Positions 1 to 7,805 of a stretch of 17,907 bases of DNA are shown here, piece by piece (the first letter of the stretch is position 1; each line of letters begins with the position of its first letter). A model generated the notes under the pieces. The model was given only the letters and a program-made list of their open reading frames with translations. It had not been told where the DNA came from and searched no databases. Source of the DNA: WLMZ01 sp039920665 (GTDB taxonomy: Bacteria > Actinomycetota > Acidimicrobiia > Acidimicrobiales > Ilumatobacteraceae); contig JBDSDH010000259.1 in the NCBI GenBank assembly GCA_039920665.1, positions 1 through 17,907 on the forward strand, written 5' to 3'. Made by a program: the position numbers and the translations under genes.

Positions 1-1
1 C

Positions 2-1048
2 GAGGCGCTGCCGCCCGGCTACCGCGTCTTCCACCAGGTCGGCCTGCCCAACAGTCAGATCAACGTCGACCACATCGTCGTCGGGCCGGGCGGTGTGATC
101 GCGGTCGACAGCAAGTACTTCGAGGGCGCGCTCAAGCACGGCAGCGGCACGCTGTGGCGGGGCAAGTACCCGATCCGTAAGGAATGTGAGACCGCCCGCT
201 GGGAAGCCGACGTGATGTCGACCGTCCTGCAGCACCCCGTCGAGAGCGTGCTCTGCTTTGTCGAGACGGAGCTGCCGGAACCGATCATCCCGCTCGAGCG
301 GGTGGTTGTCACCAACCTCGAGGCACTCACCCAGCACCTCCTCACGATGCCGAACCGGCTGTCCGAAGCCGAGATCGATTCGATCGCTGCCAACGTCGGA
401 CCCGCCGTTCGCGCCTCGGCACCGCGCACCGTCGTGTCGGTTTCCACCACGCCCGATGTCACCACCGGCTCGTCTCGCCCGGGCGCACTCCCCCGGCGTC
501 AGACCAAGCAGCCTCGCCGGTTCTTCACCGGTGACGAGCCGCGGAAGCCGCGCGAGACCGGCGTGGCAGTGTCGGCTGCGTTCGCGATCGTGTTCCTGCT
601 GGTGATGTGGGTCGTGTGGACCCGGTTCGACAACAAGGACTCCGGCAGCGCGTCCACCACCACGACGGTCGCAGCCGTTGTGACCACACCCGACACCGTC
701 GCCGAAGAGACGACCACCACGCCGGCACCGCAGACAACCGTGCCGGTCTCGATCCCGCTGCCGCCAGTCATCGACTTCACCTGCGATCGCGCCGGGGCAG
801 GGTGGACTGCGACTTTGGCCCCGACCGAGTTCGTCCAGGATGCCGGCGGCTACAACGTCTGGTACTCGGTGCGGATGTCGCCGTTCACGTTCTGGGGCTT
901 GTTCAAGTCCGGGCTGCGCGTGCCCGAACCACTCGGTGGCCTCGGTCCCGACGAGACGTTCACGGTCAAGATGGACCGCAGTCAGAGCGTCAACCCCGAT
1001 TATGCACCCATCACCGCCGACTTCACCTCTCCCGCCGAAGCTTGTTGA
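2..1048 (+). CDS. NERD-domain membrane protein, 5' end outside the window
   Basis: The reading frame is open from the first complete codon at position 2, so the gene begins left of the window and at least 348 residues are visible. The first 45 or so visible residues are the core of a NERD (nuclease-related) domain: a VDHIVVG strand followed by GVIAVDSKYF, supplying the Asp and the D-x-K pair (D23, D36, K38 in visible numbering) of the restriction-endonuclease-like fold. A basic, Pro-rich linker follows, then one hydrophobic segment at about positions 563-622, a Ser/Thr/Pro-rich linker (positions 640-750), and a C-terminal domain of about 90 residues ending in Cys. The likely topology is a cytoplasmic NERD domain with an extracytoplasmic C-terminal domain. 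An internal GTG at 95 could pose as a start but would cut the NERD motif. The next gene starts 9 bp downstream, so they are probably co-transcribed. The family assignment is firm; the substrate and function are unknown. Confidence 0.85.
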   Translation, partial: EALPPGYRVFHQVGLPNSQINVDHIVVGPGGVIAVDSKYFEGALKHGSGTLWRGKYPIRKECETARWEADVMSTVLQHPVESVLCFVETELPEPIIPLERVVVTNLEALTQHLLTMPNRLSEAEIDSIAANVGPAVRASAPRTVVSVSTTPDVTTGSSRPGALPRRQTKQPRRFFTGDEPRKPRETGVAVSAAFAIVFLLVMWVVWTRFDNKDSGSASTTTTVAAVVTTPDTVAEETTTTPAPQTTVPVSIPLPPVIDFTCDRAGAGWTATLAPTEFVQDAGGYNVWYSVRMSPFTFWGLFKSGLRVPEPLGGLGPDETFTVKMDRSQSVNPDYAPITADFTSPAEAC

Positions 1049-1057
1049 GCAACCGGC

Positions 1058-1741
1058 GTGCCCGAGTCTGCAACGCTCACCGACGCCGACCGGGTCGCGT
1101 TGTGGCTGGCGTCGCCGGAGGGCACGGCAGCGCTTCGGTGGTCGCTGGAAAAGCTGAGGCTGCCAGTGGCATTCGACACCGATCTGGTCGGGATGGTGAT
1201 CCACGCTGCGGACCGGATGGTGCAGCGGGGTGATGTGATCGAGTCCGTCCCGGCGTGGACCAGGAGAACCCTGCGATTGCGGGCGATCGACCTGATGAAG
1301 TCCCCGCGTGGACGTCCTGCATTCATCCAGCCGGAGGATGTCGACTCACCGGCCGGCGCGGGCACTGACGCTGCGGACGCGGCAGAACTGGTCGCGGCAA
1401 TGGACCTCGCTGAGATCCGGCGCGAGATCGCCGGCCGTTGGGACGATCGCAGCGGATGGACCCGGTCGGCATCGCTCACCTATCTCAGTGTTGCGATCGA
1501 CGGCTGCGCTCCCGGTGTTTCGTGCCCGGCGCCGATCGGTGGCGCAGACGAGTTCGACGCAGCACACTGGGCCGGCCTGCACTATGCCGACCAGCGGCAG
1601 TGCTTCGCGCCGTTCGGTGAGCGCGACGACAACACGATTCGCCAACGCCGCAAGCGCCGGATCGATGACGTCCGCAAGATCCTGGTCGATGCGTATGTGC
1701 GCACGCAGGCTGACGGGTCCGGGGCCGGTGATCATGGCTGA
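1058..1741 (+). CDS. Sigma-factor-like protein of unknown function
   Basis: GTG start 9 bp after the NERD gene; 227 residues. I do not recognise a named family. Two stretches resemble a divergent sigma-70/ECF layout: a helix around residues 67-82 (TRRTLRLRAIDLMK) reads like region 2, where ECF factors have RNxxIDxxRR. A basic helix near residues 190-210 (NTIRQRRKRRIDDVRKIL) reads like the recognition part of region 4. Between them are an acidic, Ala-rich linker and a segment with three Cys residues (CAPGVSC and QRCF-like QRQCF). The stop overlaps the next start by 8 bp, implying translational coupling and joint function with the 441-residue product. Likely a cytoplasmic DNA- or RNA-polymerase-binding regulator, but this rests on motif resemblance only. 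Confidence 0.75.
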   Translation: MPESATLTDADRVALWLASPEGTAALRWSLEKLRLPVAFDTDLVGMVIHAADRMVQRGDVIESVPAWTRRTLRLRAIDLMKSPRGRPAFIQPEDVDSPAGAGTDAADAAELVAAMDLAEIRREIAGRWDDRSGWTRSASLTYLSVAIDGCAPGVSCPAPIGGADEFDAAHWAGLHYADQRQCFAPFGERDDNTIRQRRKRRIDDVRKILVDAYVRTQADGSGAGDHG

Positions 1742-3059
1742 GCTGCTCCCCGATCAGCAGTACATCGGCGAGTGGCCTGACGACACCGCGGAGCTGGTCC
1801 TGCTCGGCACGACCCCAGGCCCGGCCGGTTCCTACGAACTGCAGCTCGACACGATCACCGTCGCAATCGACGCCGCCGATCCGAGCATCGTCAACTGGAT
1901 CACCGGCGTCGAGCCGGCCGGTGAGCGAGGCGCGTTCAACTGGAGTCTGCTCGAGCGCCTGATCGGCGCGGAACCAACCAGGTCCACGATCGCACTGTTG
2001 CGAACCGACGACCGGGTGAGGTTCGGTCCGCCGCTCACCACTGGGCCACAGCGCGGGGCGGGGTGGGAGACCGAGCGACAGGCCACGATGATGAACATCA
2101 TCATCGGGATGTCGCTTGCCGCCGACGCCGGCCTGCTGCCCTACGAACGGGCACTCGGACGGCTCGAGGCGTTTCAGCGGATGTCCGAACTCTGGCTGCC
2201 ACGCGATCTCGACGATTGGCCGGATCGAGTGCACGAGGCCGCAGTCGACCTGCTCGACCTGCCGCCGAACCGGATCGATCCGGACGTCCGGGATCTCGTC
2301 GCAACGGTGTTCGAACAGACGGCATCGCTGCTCGACGATCAACTGCTCGCCGCTCGCCTGCGCCGGATGGCGATCGCCCTCGGACCCGCCGAGCTCTTCG
2401 TTGCTTCCGAGCAGGCCATGGATTTCGAGAAGTCGGTGCGGGGTGCCGGGGCAGCGGCGCCCGCGAGAGCTGCCATGGCGCCGTCCCCGATGCCCGTTCC
2501 GGCTCAACAACCGGTGGAGGTCGCGCTGCATTCGCTGTCCTATCTGGCGGCGTTGAAGGTCCCATCGATCAACCGGACGAGCGGCGACGAATACGAGGTC
2601 CGATTGACCGATTGGGCCGGACGGGCCGACGGATGGTGGGTGCGCGGGTTCCGTGGCAACGACGCTGTTCCTCTCGCGGTGGTGCCGATGTCCATCGACG
2701 GCGACGACGCCGTCGCCCGGTTCCTGGTTGCACCCTCGCAAGCGGCCTCGCTGGTGGTCGACATCGTCGACGACCCCAGCCACGCTCGACCGTCGGCTCA
2801 GGTGGCTGCGTTCCGGGCTGCGATCGCCTCGGGCAAGCGGGCCGCCCAGCTCGAACGCCTCGAGCAGCGACCGCAAGCCCATGACGCCTGGCAACGGTGC
2901 AGCGAACTCCATACCGTGGCCGGCGACGAATCTCGGGCCTCAGCCGCGGCCGCCAAGGCGGCTGGAGCCGATCGGACACGCCGACGTGCCGTTCGTGGAT
3001 CCTCCACCACCGCCGTGATCAATGACTGGATCGGTCCGGTTACGCCCGAAACGGCGTGA
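1734..3059 (+). CDS. Uncharacterised 441-residue protein, coupled to the sigma-like gene
   Basis: The ATG at 1734 lies inside the last codons of the preceding gene (8-bp overlap), which identifies this start; the frame is also open further upstream to 1308, but that part is a shadow. No signal peptide or membrane segment is visible. The first 300 or so residues look alpha-helical and mixed (WSLLERLIGAEPTRSTIALLRT, then helices rich in Leu/Ala). After an Ala/Pro linker near residues 245-265 there is a second domain with alternating strands and Trp residues (DWAGRADGWWVRGF), ending in a basic Ala-rich helix. Family unknown to me. The strict coupling suggests it partners the sigma-like protein, for example as its regulator or effector; this is inference. 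The 3' end converges on a minus-strand membrane-protein gene. Confidence 0.8.
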   Translation: MAELLPDQQYIGEWPDDTAELVLLGTTPGPAGSYELQLDTITVAIDAADPSIVNWITGVEPAGERGAFNWSLLERLIGAEPTRSTIALLRTDDRVRFGPPLTTGPQRGAGWETERQATMMNIIIGMSLAADAGLLPYERALGRLEAFQRMSELWLPRDLDDWPDRVHEAAVDLLDLPPNRIDPDVRDLVATVFEQTASLLDDQLLAARLRRMAIALGPAELFVASEQAMDFEKSVRGAGAAAPARAAMAPSPMPVPAQQPVEVALHSLSYLAALKVPSINRTSGDEYEVRLTDWAGRADGWWVRGFRGNDAVPLAVVPMSIDGDDAVARFLVAPSQAASLVVDIVDDPSHARPSAQVAAFRAAIASGKRAAQLERLEQRPQAHDAWQRCSELHTVAGDESRASAAAAKAAGADRTRRRAVRGSSTTAVINDWIGPVTPETA

Positions 3060-3135
3060 CAGCGTCGACCCCGACCCCCCACCTCGGCCGCGACTGGTCT
3101 TGGTGATCGAGACACGGCCGGCGATCTCCATGCTG

Positions 3136-3583
3136 TCATCTGCTTCGACAGTCGGAGTCGCTGCAACCGAGATGGGTCCGCAAGAACGTGAAGTCGGTAC
3201 TGGTCGAACTGTTGAGAATGGCCATTGCCGCCAACTGCGACAAATGCCACCACGACGCCAACGAAGTAGCGCTTCATCTCGGCCCGGATCTCGGCCGGCG
3301 CGTTCTTGATGTTCGGCATCGTGCCCATGAAACGGCGATACCACGAGATCAAACCGAACTCGATCGCGATCAGCGCCAGCAGCAACGAGACAGTGGTCGC
3401 TTTGTGGTCGCCCCTGTTGGGGATAGCCGCGGCCATGCCACCTGCCCACAATCCGACCACCGCGGCATACCACCAAGGGATCGCCGGATAGTCGACGAAT
3501 GGAGCAACGCTCGCACGCTCGGCGATGTCGAGCTGCTGCTGCGTTCCGATCCTGGTGTCGTCGTCGTCTCGATTACTTTCCAA
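3136..3583 (-). CDS. Small membrane protein, probable frameshift near its 3' end
   Basis: It begins with TTG at 3583, 12 bp after the stop of the VWA gene, so the two form an operon. It encodes an acidic N-terminus with an Asp run, then three hydrophobic segments: WWYAAVVGLWAGGMAAAI, TVSLLLALIAIEFGLISWY and YFVGVVVAFVAVGG. In the native frame the third helix stops abruptly and the frame runs on to 2798, antisense to 262 bp of the coding end of the 441-residue gene, with an Arg-rich shadow-like composition. One extra base near 3208-3214 would explain this: the alternate frame continues the helix (MAILNSS) and stops at TGA 3136-3138, before the convergent gene. I therefore give 3136 as the end. 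The family is unknown; a regulator or anchor for the VWA protein is possible. Confidence 0.6.
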
Positions 3584-3595
3584 CTTGGCAACTGA

Positions 3596-4855
3596 TCACG
3601 TGTCGTCGCTCAGGTCGTCACCGTCGCCGTCGAACCGGCTGCGGCGACCCTTCTGGGCGCCGCGGACATCCGAGTGCAGGCGCTTGGTACTGGCCACACC
3701 CCACTGGCCGCTGTCGAGTTCGGCCAGATCGGCCTGGGCCTGTCCGAGAGCTTCAGCCTGGCACGGTGCTGCGGCGAGCAGAGTCACCGCAGCCGTCATT
3801 GCGATCCGGGCGGCTCCGGTGTCACCCCGCAGTAGATCCGTGTGCGCCTGCTGGCGAGAGCGAATCGCACGCAGCACGTTGACCTGCTCGGTGACATCAG
3901 GGTCAAGCGGCGCTGCATCGGGCTCCTTGCTGGAGTGAACGATAAGTGGGATGACCACGTCGTGGAGGGCGACATCGGCGACCGTCGAGGCCCAGCGAAT
4001 GATGACGTCGCCGAGGCTGACCGCCCGCACCGCGTGCGGCGCCGGAATCGTGAAGGTCACGACGAGACGTCGTTTCTCCCCGCCGTAGGCATCTCCGAGC
4101 GTGACCTGAAGGCCGGTCGATCCCGACGTGATCGGATACTCGTTGAGTACCTCGACGCTGATCCCGATGGCCGGTCGGATCTCGACCGAGATGTTCTGGG
4201 CGACGACGGACGACAGACCTTCGAACTCTGCCGTGAACACCTGCGGCGCCTGATCCGGACCGGCGCACCAGTAGTCGTTGCCACCGCCGGCATCGGCGAT
4301 CGCAGCGAGTAGAACCTCGTCGTATCCGGTGTCGAACCCCACCGTCGTCGTGGTGATGCCCTGCGCCTTGGCACCCGAGGCGATCGCGCACAGCGCGGCC
4401 TTGTCGGTGATGCCGGCATTGGCGTGACCATCGGTCAGCACGATGATCCGGCGCAGAGCATCGCTGCGGCCGTCGGCCGTGAGCATCTCGAATGACTTCA
4501 GCCACCCACCGCTCAGGTTGGTGCAACCTGCCGTTTCGATCTGGCGAACTCGAGCGCTCGCCGCCGTGATGTCGTGGACGGCAAGCGGCACGGCGAGTTC
4601 GACGTCGTCGTCGAAGGCCACCACGCCAAGCCGATCGTTCGAGCCGAGCAGCCTCAGCAGATTGCACGTCGCCTCGCGAACTGCATGCATCGGAGCGCCA
4701 CTCATCGAGCCGGACCGGTCGAGCACCACCACCGCATCGATCGCAACCCGCCCACTCGCCAGCGCCTGCGGCGCCGTGAGCTCGACCATGACATGCACCG
4801 TCGAATTCGTCTCGACCGCCACCAGCGAGCGATCCATCGTGATCTTCGTTTCCAT
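3596..4855 (-). CDS. VWA-domain (MIDAS) protein
   Basis: The ATG at 4855 is preceded by GAGGAGGG with good spacing, which fixes the start; 419 residues. The von Willebrand factor A domain has a complete metal-ion-dependent adhesion site: D46-x-S48-x-S50 (DRSGSMSG), T112 in CTNLSGG, and D142 in LTDGHAN. Such domains bind Mg2+ and a protein partner carrying an acidic ligand. A beta-rich region with EVLNEYP and LGDAYGGEKRR follows, then a helical C-terminal region and a charged tail rich in Asp, Arg and Ser. No signal peptide or transmembrane helix is visible, so it is probably cytoplasmic. The arrangement resembles VWA proteins of the YfbK/inter-alpha-trypsin-inhibitor type. It is followed closely by a membrane-protein gene. 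The specific partner is unknown. Confidence 0.88.
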   Translation of the reverse strand: METKITMDRSLVAVETNSTVHVMVELTAPQALASGRVAIDAVVVLDRSGSMSGAPMHAVREATCNLLRLLGSNDRLGVVAFDDDVELAVPLAVHDITAASARVRQIETAGCTNLSGGWLKSFEMLTADGRSDALRRIIVLTDGHANAGITDKAALCAIASGAKAQGITTTTVGFDTGYDEVLLAAIADAGGGNDYWCAGPDQAPQVFTAEFEGLSSVVAQNISVEIRPAIGISVEVLNEYPITSGSTGLQVTLGDAYGGEKRRLVVTFTIPAPHAVRAVSLGDVIIRWASTVADVALHDVVIPLIVHSSKEPDAAPLDPDVTEQVNVLRAIRSRQQAHTDLLRGDTGAARIAMTAAVTLLAAAPCQAEALGQAQADLAELDSGQWGVASTKRLHSDVRGAQKGRRSRFDGDGDDLSDDT

Positions 4856-5107
4856 GAGACCCTCCTCAGCCCGACGCGCCCGGTCTGGACGCATCCTCTG
4901 AGGACTTGTCGAGTGGCTCCAGACGGTGTGACATCGCCAGCGGTCCCTCACCTTCTACTCCGCCCGCTACAACGCATCCAGCGCCGCAGCGAAGAACCGG
5001 GGCGTTGACGTCTTTGCATCCAGGGTGTTCAAGTGCGGTCCTCGATCTGCCGATCTCTCTGACCGGAACGGGCGGCCAGAGGCGCCCTTGACAGACAGGG
5101 CACCGAC
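4856..5107. promoter_or_regulatory. Divergent intergenic region between the VWA and zinc-ribbon NERD genes
   Basis: This 252-bp spacer should hold promoters for both outward-facing genes. The only clear element is the GAGGAGGG Shine-Dalgarno sequence of the VWA gene at 4861-4868 (minus strand). No hairpin, repeat or convincing -35/-10 pair was found, and no small open frame with family resemblance. Confidence 0.35.
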
Positions 5108-6055
5108 GTGGCAGGGAAACTGATGCGAATTCGTCGGGGCGGACCCTGCGTCGCGTGCGGCACGCAATTGGCGGCGGGCGTCGAAGCTGTTTGGTTCGCG
5201 ACAGAACGAGCTCTGCGGTGTCGTGATTGCGGAGCTCAATCGGTCGGAGATGATTTTCTCACCGATGTGAAAGCAGCGTTCCCTCCAATTTCGACGGCAT
5301 CAGGAACCGCCACGAACGACTCGGCCGGAGGCTCGGCACAACACGAGTATGACCGGCGATCAGCGAAGGAACGTGCACGCGCCGACAAGCGGATCGCAGA
5401 AGACGCGGCGTGGCGCACCGAGCTCCGGGAGAAGAAGCCGTTCGTCGGTCGGTTCGTCACGGCACTCACGCCGAAACCACAGGTCGGGCCGGAGTCGCAG
5501 TCGACGATGGCGTGGAAAGTCGGCGCCGAGGGCGAGCGCCGTGTCGCTGAAGTGCTCACTGGCCTGCCGGGCATCGAGGTCCTGCACGATCGCTTGATCC
5601 CCCGATCGAAAGCCAACATTGATCACATCGTGGTTGGGTCAACCGGAGTGTTCGTGATCGATGCCAAGAATTACACCGGAGCGGTGGAAACGCGCGACGT
5701 CGGTGGGTGGTTCCGAACCGACGTCCGGTTGTACGTCAACGGACGCGACCGCACGACTCTCGTCGAAGGTCTCGAGCGACAGATCGAGACGGTCCGGTTG
5801 GTGCTCGGCACCGACTGCCTGGACGTGCCCGTTCGTGGCGTCTTGTGTTTCGTTGGCGCCGAATGGGGTTGGATGATGCGCCCCCAACAGATACGAGGGG
5901 TCACCGTACTCTGGCCGCTCAAGCTCGCCGAGCACGTGATCGGCTCGGGCCCATATGCAGACCGAGTGCCTGCAATAGCTGATGGTCTCCGGAAGTCATT
6001 GCGACCGGCGACGAAGGCATCGTGCGCCGGTGAACCATCGCGAGCCGACCGATGA
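5108..6055 (+). CDS. Zinc-ribbon plus NERD-domain protein
   Basis: 315 residues from GTG 5108; an ATG at 5123 is an equally good start, since both have AGGG-type Shine-Dalgarno sequences 5-7 nt upstream. The N-terminus carries a zinc-ribbon-like pair, CVAC (C14, C17) and CRDC (C38, C41). A charged Ala/Arg-rich linker (residues 80-115) follows. The NERD domain starts at GAEGERRVAEVL (about 139-150) and contains ANIDHIVVGSTGVFVIDAKNYTG, giving E143, D172, D185 and K187 as the expected restriction-like catalytic set. A WFRT..LYVNGRD strand pair and an alpha helix complete the domain. No membrane segment. NERD proteins are predicted nucleases linked to DNA processing; activity here is inferred from intact residues. 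It shares the NERD fold with the gene at the left edge of the window but differs in its accessory domains. Confidence 0.88.
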   Translation: MAGKLMRIRRGGPCVACGTQLAAGVEAVWFATERALRCRDCGAQSVGDDFLTDVKAAFPPISTASGTATNDSAGGSAQHEYDRRSAKERARADKRIAEDAAWRTELREKKPFVGRFVTALTPKPQVGPESQSTMAWKVGAEGERRVAEVLTGLPGIEVLHDRLIPRSKANIDHIVVGSTGVFVIDAKNYTGAVETRDVGGWFRTDVRLYVNGRDRTTLVEGLERQIETVRLVLGTDCLDVPVRGVLCFVGAEWGWMMRPQQIRGVTVLWPLKLAEHVIGSGPYADRVPAIADGLRKSLRPATKASCAGEPSRADR

Positions 6056-6086
6056 TCGCTCCCCGTTGATCCTTGAAATGAAATCG

Positions 6087-6104
6087 AGTCTTCCCGGGAA
6101 GACT
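6087..6104. repeat. 18-bp perfect palindrome, left copy
   Basis: AGTCTTCCCGGGAAGACT equals its own reverse complement. It lies 31 bp after the NERD gene stop and 4 bp before the point where DUF222 protein homology begins. An identical copy lies at 6684-6701. A preceding G is also shared, giving 19 identical bases. Confidence 0.95.
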
Positions 6105-6684
6105 GTCGTGCGCGAAGTGGTTGCAGGATCAGGTCGGCATGGATCGCTCGACCGCCCACGAGAAGGTGCGCGTAGCACATGCTCTGGTGCAGTTTCCGAC
6201 GTTCGCGCTGGCGATGTCGGCAGGTGTTCTCTCGTACGCAAAAGTGCGATCGATCACGATGCGAGTCCCCGTCGAGATGGGTGCCGCATCATCGCCGTCG
6301 CCGACCGATTCATCGACAAAACGGATCTCGAGATCCCTCTGACCGCCAGGCGCGCGGATGCCGCAGTCGCGATGGCCGAACACGCAGCCGCCACGATCGA
6401 CAAACCCGGTGCCGCCGACGGCGGATGTAGAGCCCCGGGTGCGACCGGATGGGTTGGGTCGACGCCCACCACATCGTGCACCGGCTCGACAACGGTCCGA
6501 CGGCACGATTGTGCCCGCCTCCCAACAACTCATCGTCGGCCACGCAAACGTGGTCGACGCCATTGGATGCACGCCCGCCGCTGTCAGGGCCGGCGCATCC
6601 GTCTCCGAACAACTCGACGCCATCGCAGAGTCCCGACGCTCTCGCCAACGCTGCCGCGACCTCCGTCGGTCCGTTGCGGCATGA
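6105..6684 (+). pseudogene. Decayed DUF222/13E12-type HNH endonuclease gene
   Basis: Fragments of one family occur in all three forward frames, so no product can be made. From 6109 (frame 1) there is CAKWLQDQVGMDRSTAHEKV followed by RVAHALVQFPTFALAMSAGVLSYAKVRSIT, the characteristic DUF222 core of 13E12-repeat proteins of actinobacteria. Around 6346 another frame gives ARRADAAVAMAEHAA, also a DUF222 stretch. At 6449 a third frame gives MGWVDAHHIVHRLDNGPT, the HNH nuclease motif. The 5' third of a normal gene is missing and the DUF222-to-HNH spacing is much too short, so it has suffered deletions as well as frameshifts. The remaining frame ends in a TGA at 6682-6684 that touches the right palindrome. 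No gene is intact between 6056 and 6748. Confidence 0.85.
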
Positions 6685-6701
6685 GTCTTCCCGGGAAGAC
6701 T
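6684..6701. repeat. 18-bp perfect palindrome, right copy
   Basis: Identical to the copy at 6087-6104 and also a perfect self-complement. It shares its first base with the TGA that ends the HNH relic and lies 47 bp upstream of the next gene. There is no T-run after it, so an intrinsic terminator is not obvious. Confidence 0.95.
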
Positions 6702-6748
6702 TGCAATGAGGGCGAGCCGATCGCGAGCGATGCGCGACACTGCAGAAC

Positions 6749-7735
6749 GTGACCGAACTGCGTCCGACCACCGATGGCATCGTCACGATCCGCAGCCCCC
6801 GGGTCGATGATGCGGCGACATTGATCGCAGGCAGAGACGACGAGTTCCATCGTTTCCTCGCGTTCGGCGACACTGATCCACAGCCGGTCGGCGTGATCGA
6901 AGTCGACGACACGGTGATCGGGTGGGTGGACTCCGAGACCCATCAGTCATGGCTCCTGCCGGGCGAGGTGAACATTGGCTACAACGTGTTCGCTGCACAT
7001 CGGGGCAGCGGCAACGCGACCCGCGCGGTGCAACTGCTGATCCATCACCTCGCAGTTACCGGCGACGCCGACACGGCGACGCTGCTGATCGATGCTGACA
7101 ACGCGCGATCGCTCGCCCTCGCGAACAGAATCGGCTGCATCCGCCAGCCCGATTTCGATCTCAACCCGTACTTCAAACGTCCCATCCCGCCGCTCTCCTA
7201 CACAGATGGCGTGATCACGATCCGCCCTCGTGCCGAACGTGACCTCGGCGCCGACATCGAATCACAGGACGATGAGCAGATCGACTGGCTGTGGCAGCCC
7301 GGCGAACGTGAGACGTGGGAGTCCTTGACGCCCGAGCTACAACGAGCGCATGTACTGCAGTCTCTGCAGACGACGATCGCCGCGTTCGGCGCCGGGCCGA
7401 AATGGACGTTTACGGTGGACACCGCTGATGACGAGGCGGTCGCGATCATCGACTGCAATCTCGCCAACGAAGATGTTCCTCGCGGCCAAGCCAACATCGC
7501 CTACGCCACCCACCCGATCCATCGTGGCCGCGGCCACGTCACCCGATCGGTGCGGCTGATCGAGCAGTTCCTACGCGATCACACCGGGTGTCGCGAGGCA
7601 TACCTCGTGATCGACCAACGCAACACGAACTCGCTGCGGGTCGCGCACTCGCTCGGGGCCTTGCCGGACAAACGCTGGACCGACAACCTCGGCCACACGT
7701 TCATCCGCCACGTGATTCCAATCGATCGATCGTGA
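6749..7735 (+). CDS. Tandem GNAT-family N-acetyltransferase
   Basis: 328 residues from GTG 6749; no strong Shine-Dalgarno sequence. Two GNAT domains lie in tandem. The first (about 8-145) has the acetyl-CoA pyrophosphate-binding loop in NIGYNVFAAHRGSGNATRA. The second (about 154-325) has it in NIAYATHPIHRGRGHVTRS. Each also has the Asn-containing DADNARSLALANRIG / DQRNTNSLRVAHSLG helix of motif B. The two halves open alike (GIVTIRSP / GVITIRPR), pointing to an internal duplication. GNAT enzymes move an acetyl group from acetyl-CoA to an amine; the acceptor cannot be told from sequence. It is flanked by the HNH relic and, convergently, the glycosyltransferase gene. Probably cytoplasmic. Confidence 0.88.
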   Translation: MTELRPTTDGIVTIRSPRVDDAATLIAGRDDEFHRFLAFGDTDPQPVGVIEVDDTVIGWVDSETHQSWLLPGEVNIGYNVFAAHRGSGNATRAVQLLIHHLAVTGDADTATLLIDADNARSLALANRIGCIRQPDFDLNPYFKRPIPPLSYTDGVITIRPRAERDLGADIESQDDEQIDWLWQPGERETWESLTPELQRAHVLQSLQTTIAAFGAGPKWTFTVDTADDEAVAIIDCNLANEDVPRGQANIAYATHPIHRGRGHVTRSVRLIEQFLRDHTGCREAYLVIDQRNTNSLRVAHSLGALPDKRWTDNLGHTFIRHVIPIDRS

Positions 7736-7805
7736 CTCGACGGATGCCTCCTAACCTGGAGACATACCTTTGGACGGCCTGCCTGTTCTGCCGACGAGCA
7801 GTGTG

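Noticed and set aside
1485..2912. 475-codon open frame on the minus strand
   Set aside because: It is antisense to the coupled plus-strand pair, is rich in Arg/Gly/His, and shows no family motif; a typical shadow frame of GC-rich DNA.
2798..3135. Native-frame extension of the small membrane protein
   Set aside because: It is antisense to the end of the 441-residue gene and the third transmembrane helix breaks off there; a frameshift is the better explanation.
5088..5093. TTGACA as a -35 promoter element for the zinc-ribbon NERD gene
   Set aside because: It lies 14-30 bp from the possible starts and has no -10 element at the right distance upstream of them.
6684..6701. Palindrome as an intrinsic terminator of the HNH gene
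   Set aside because: It has no T-run on either side and the same sequence also sits upstream of the relic, so a terminator role does not explain both copies.
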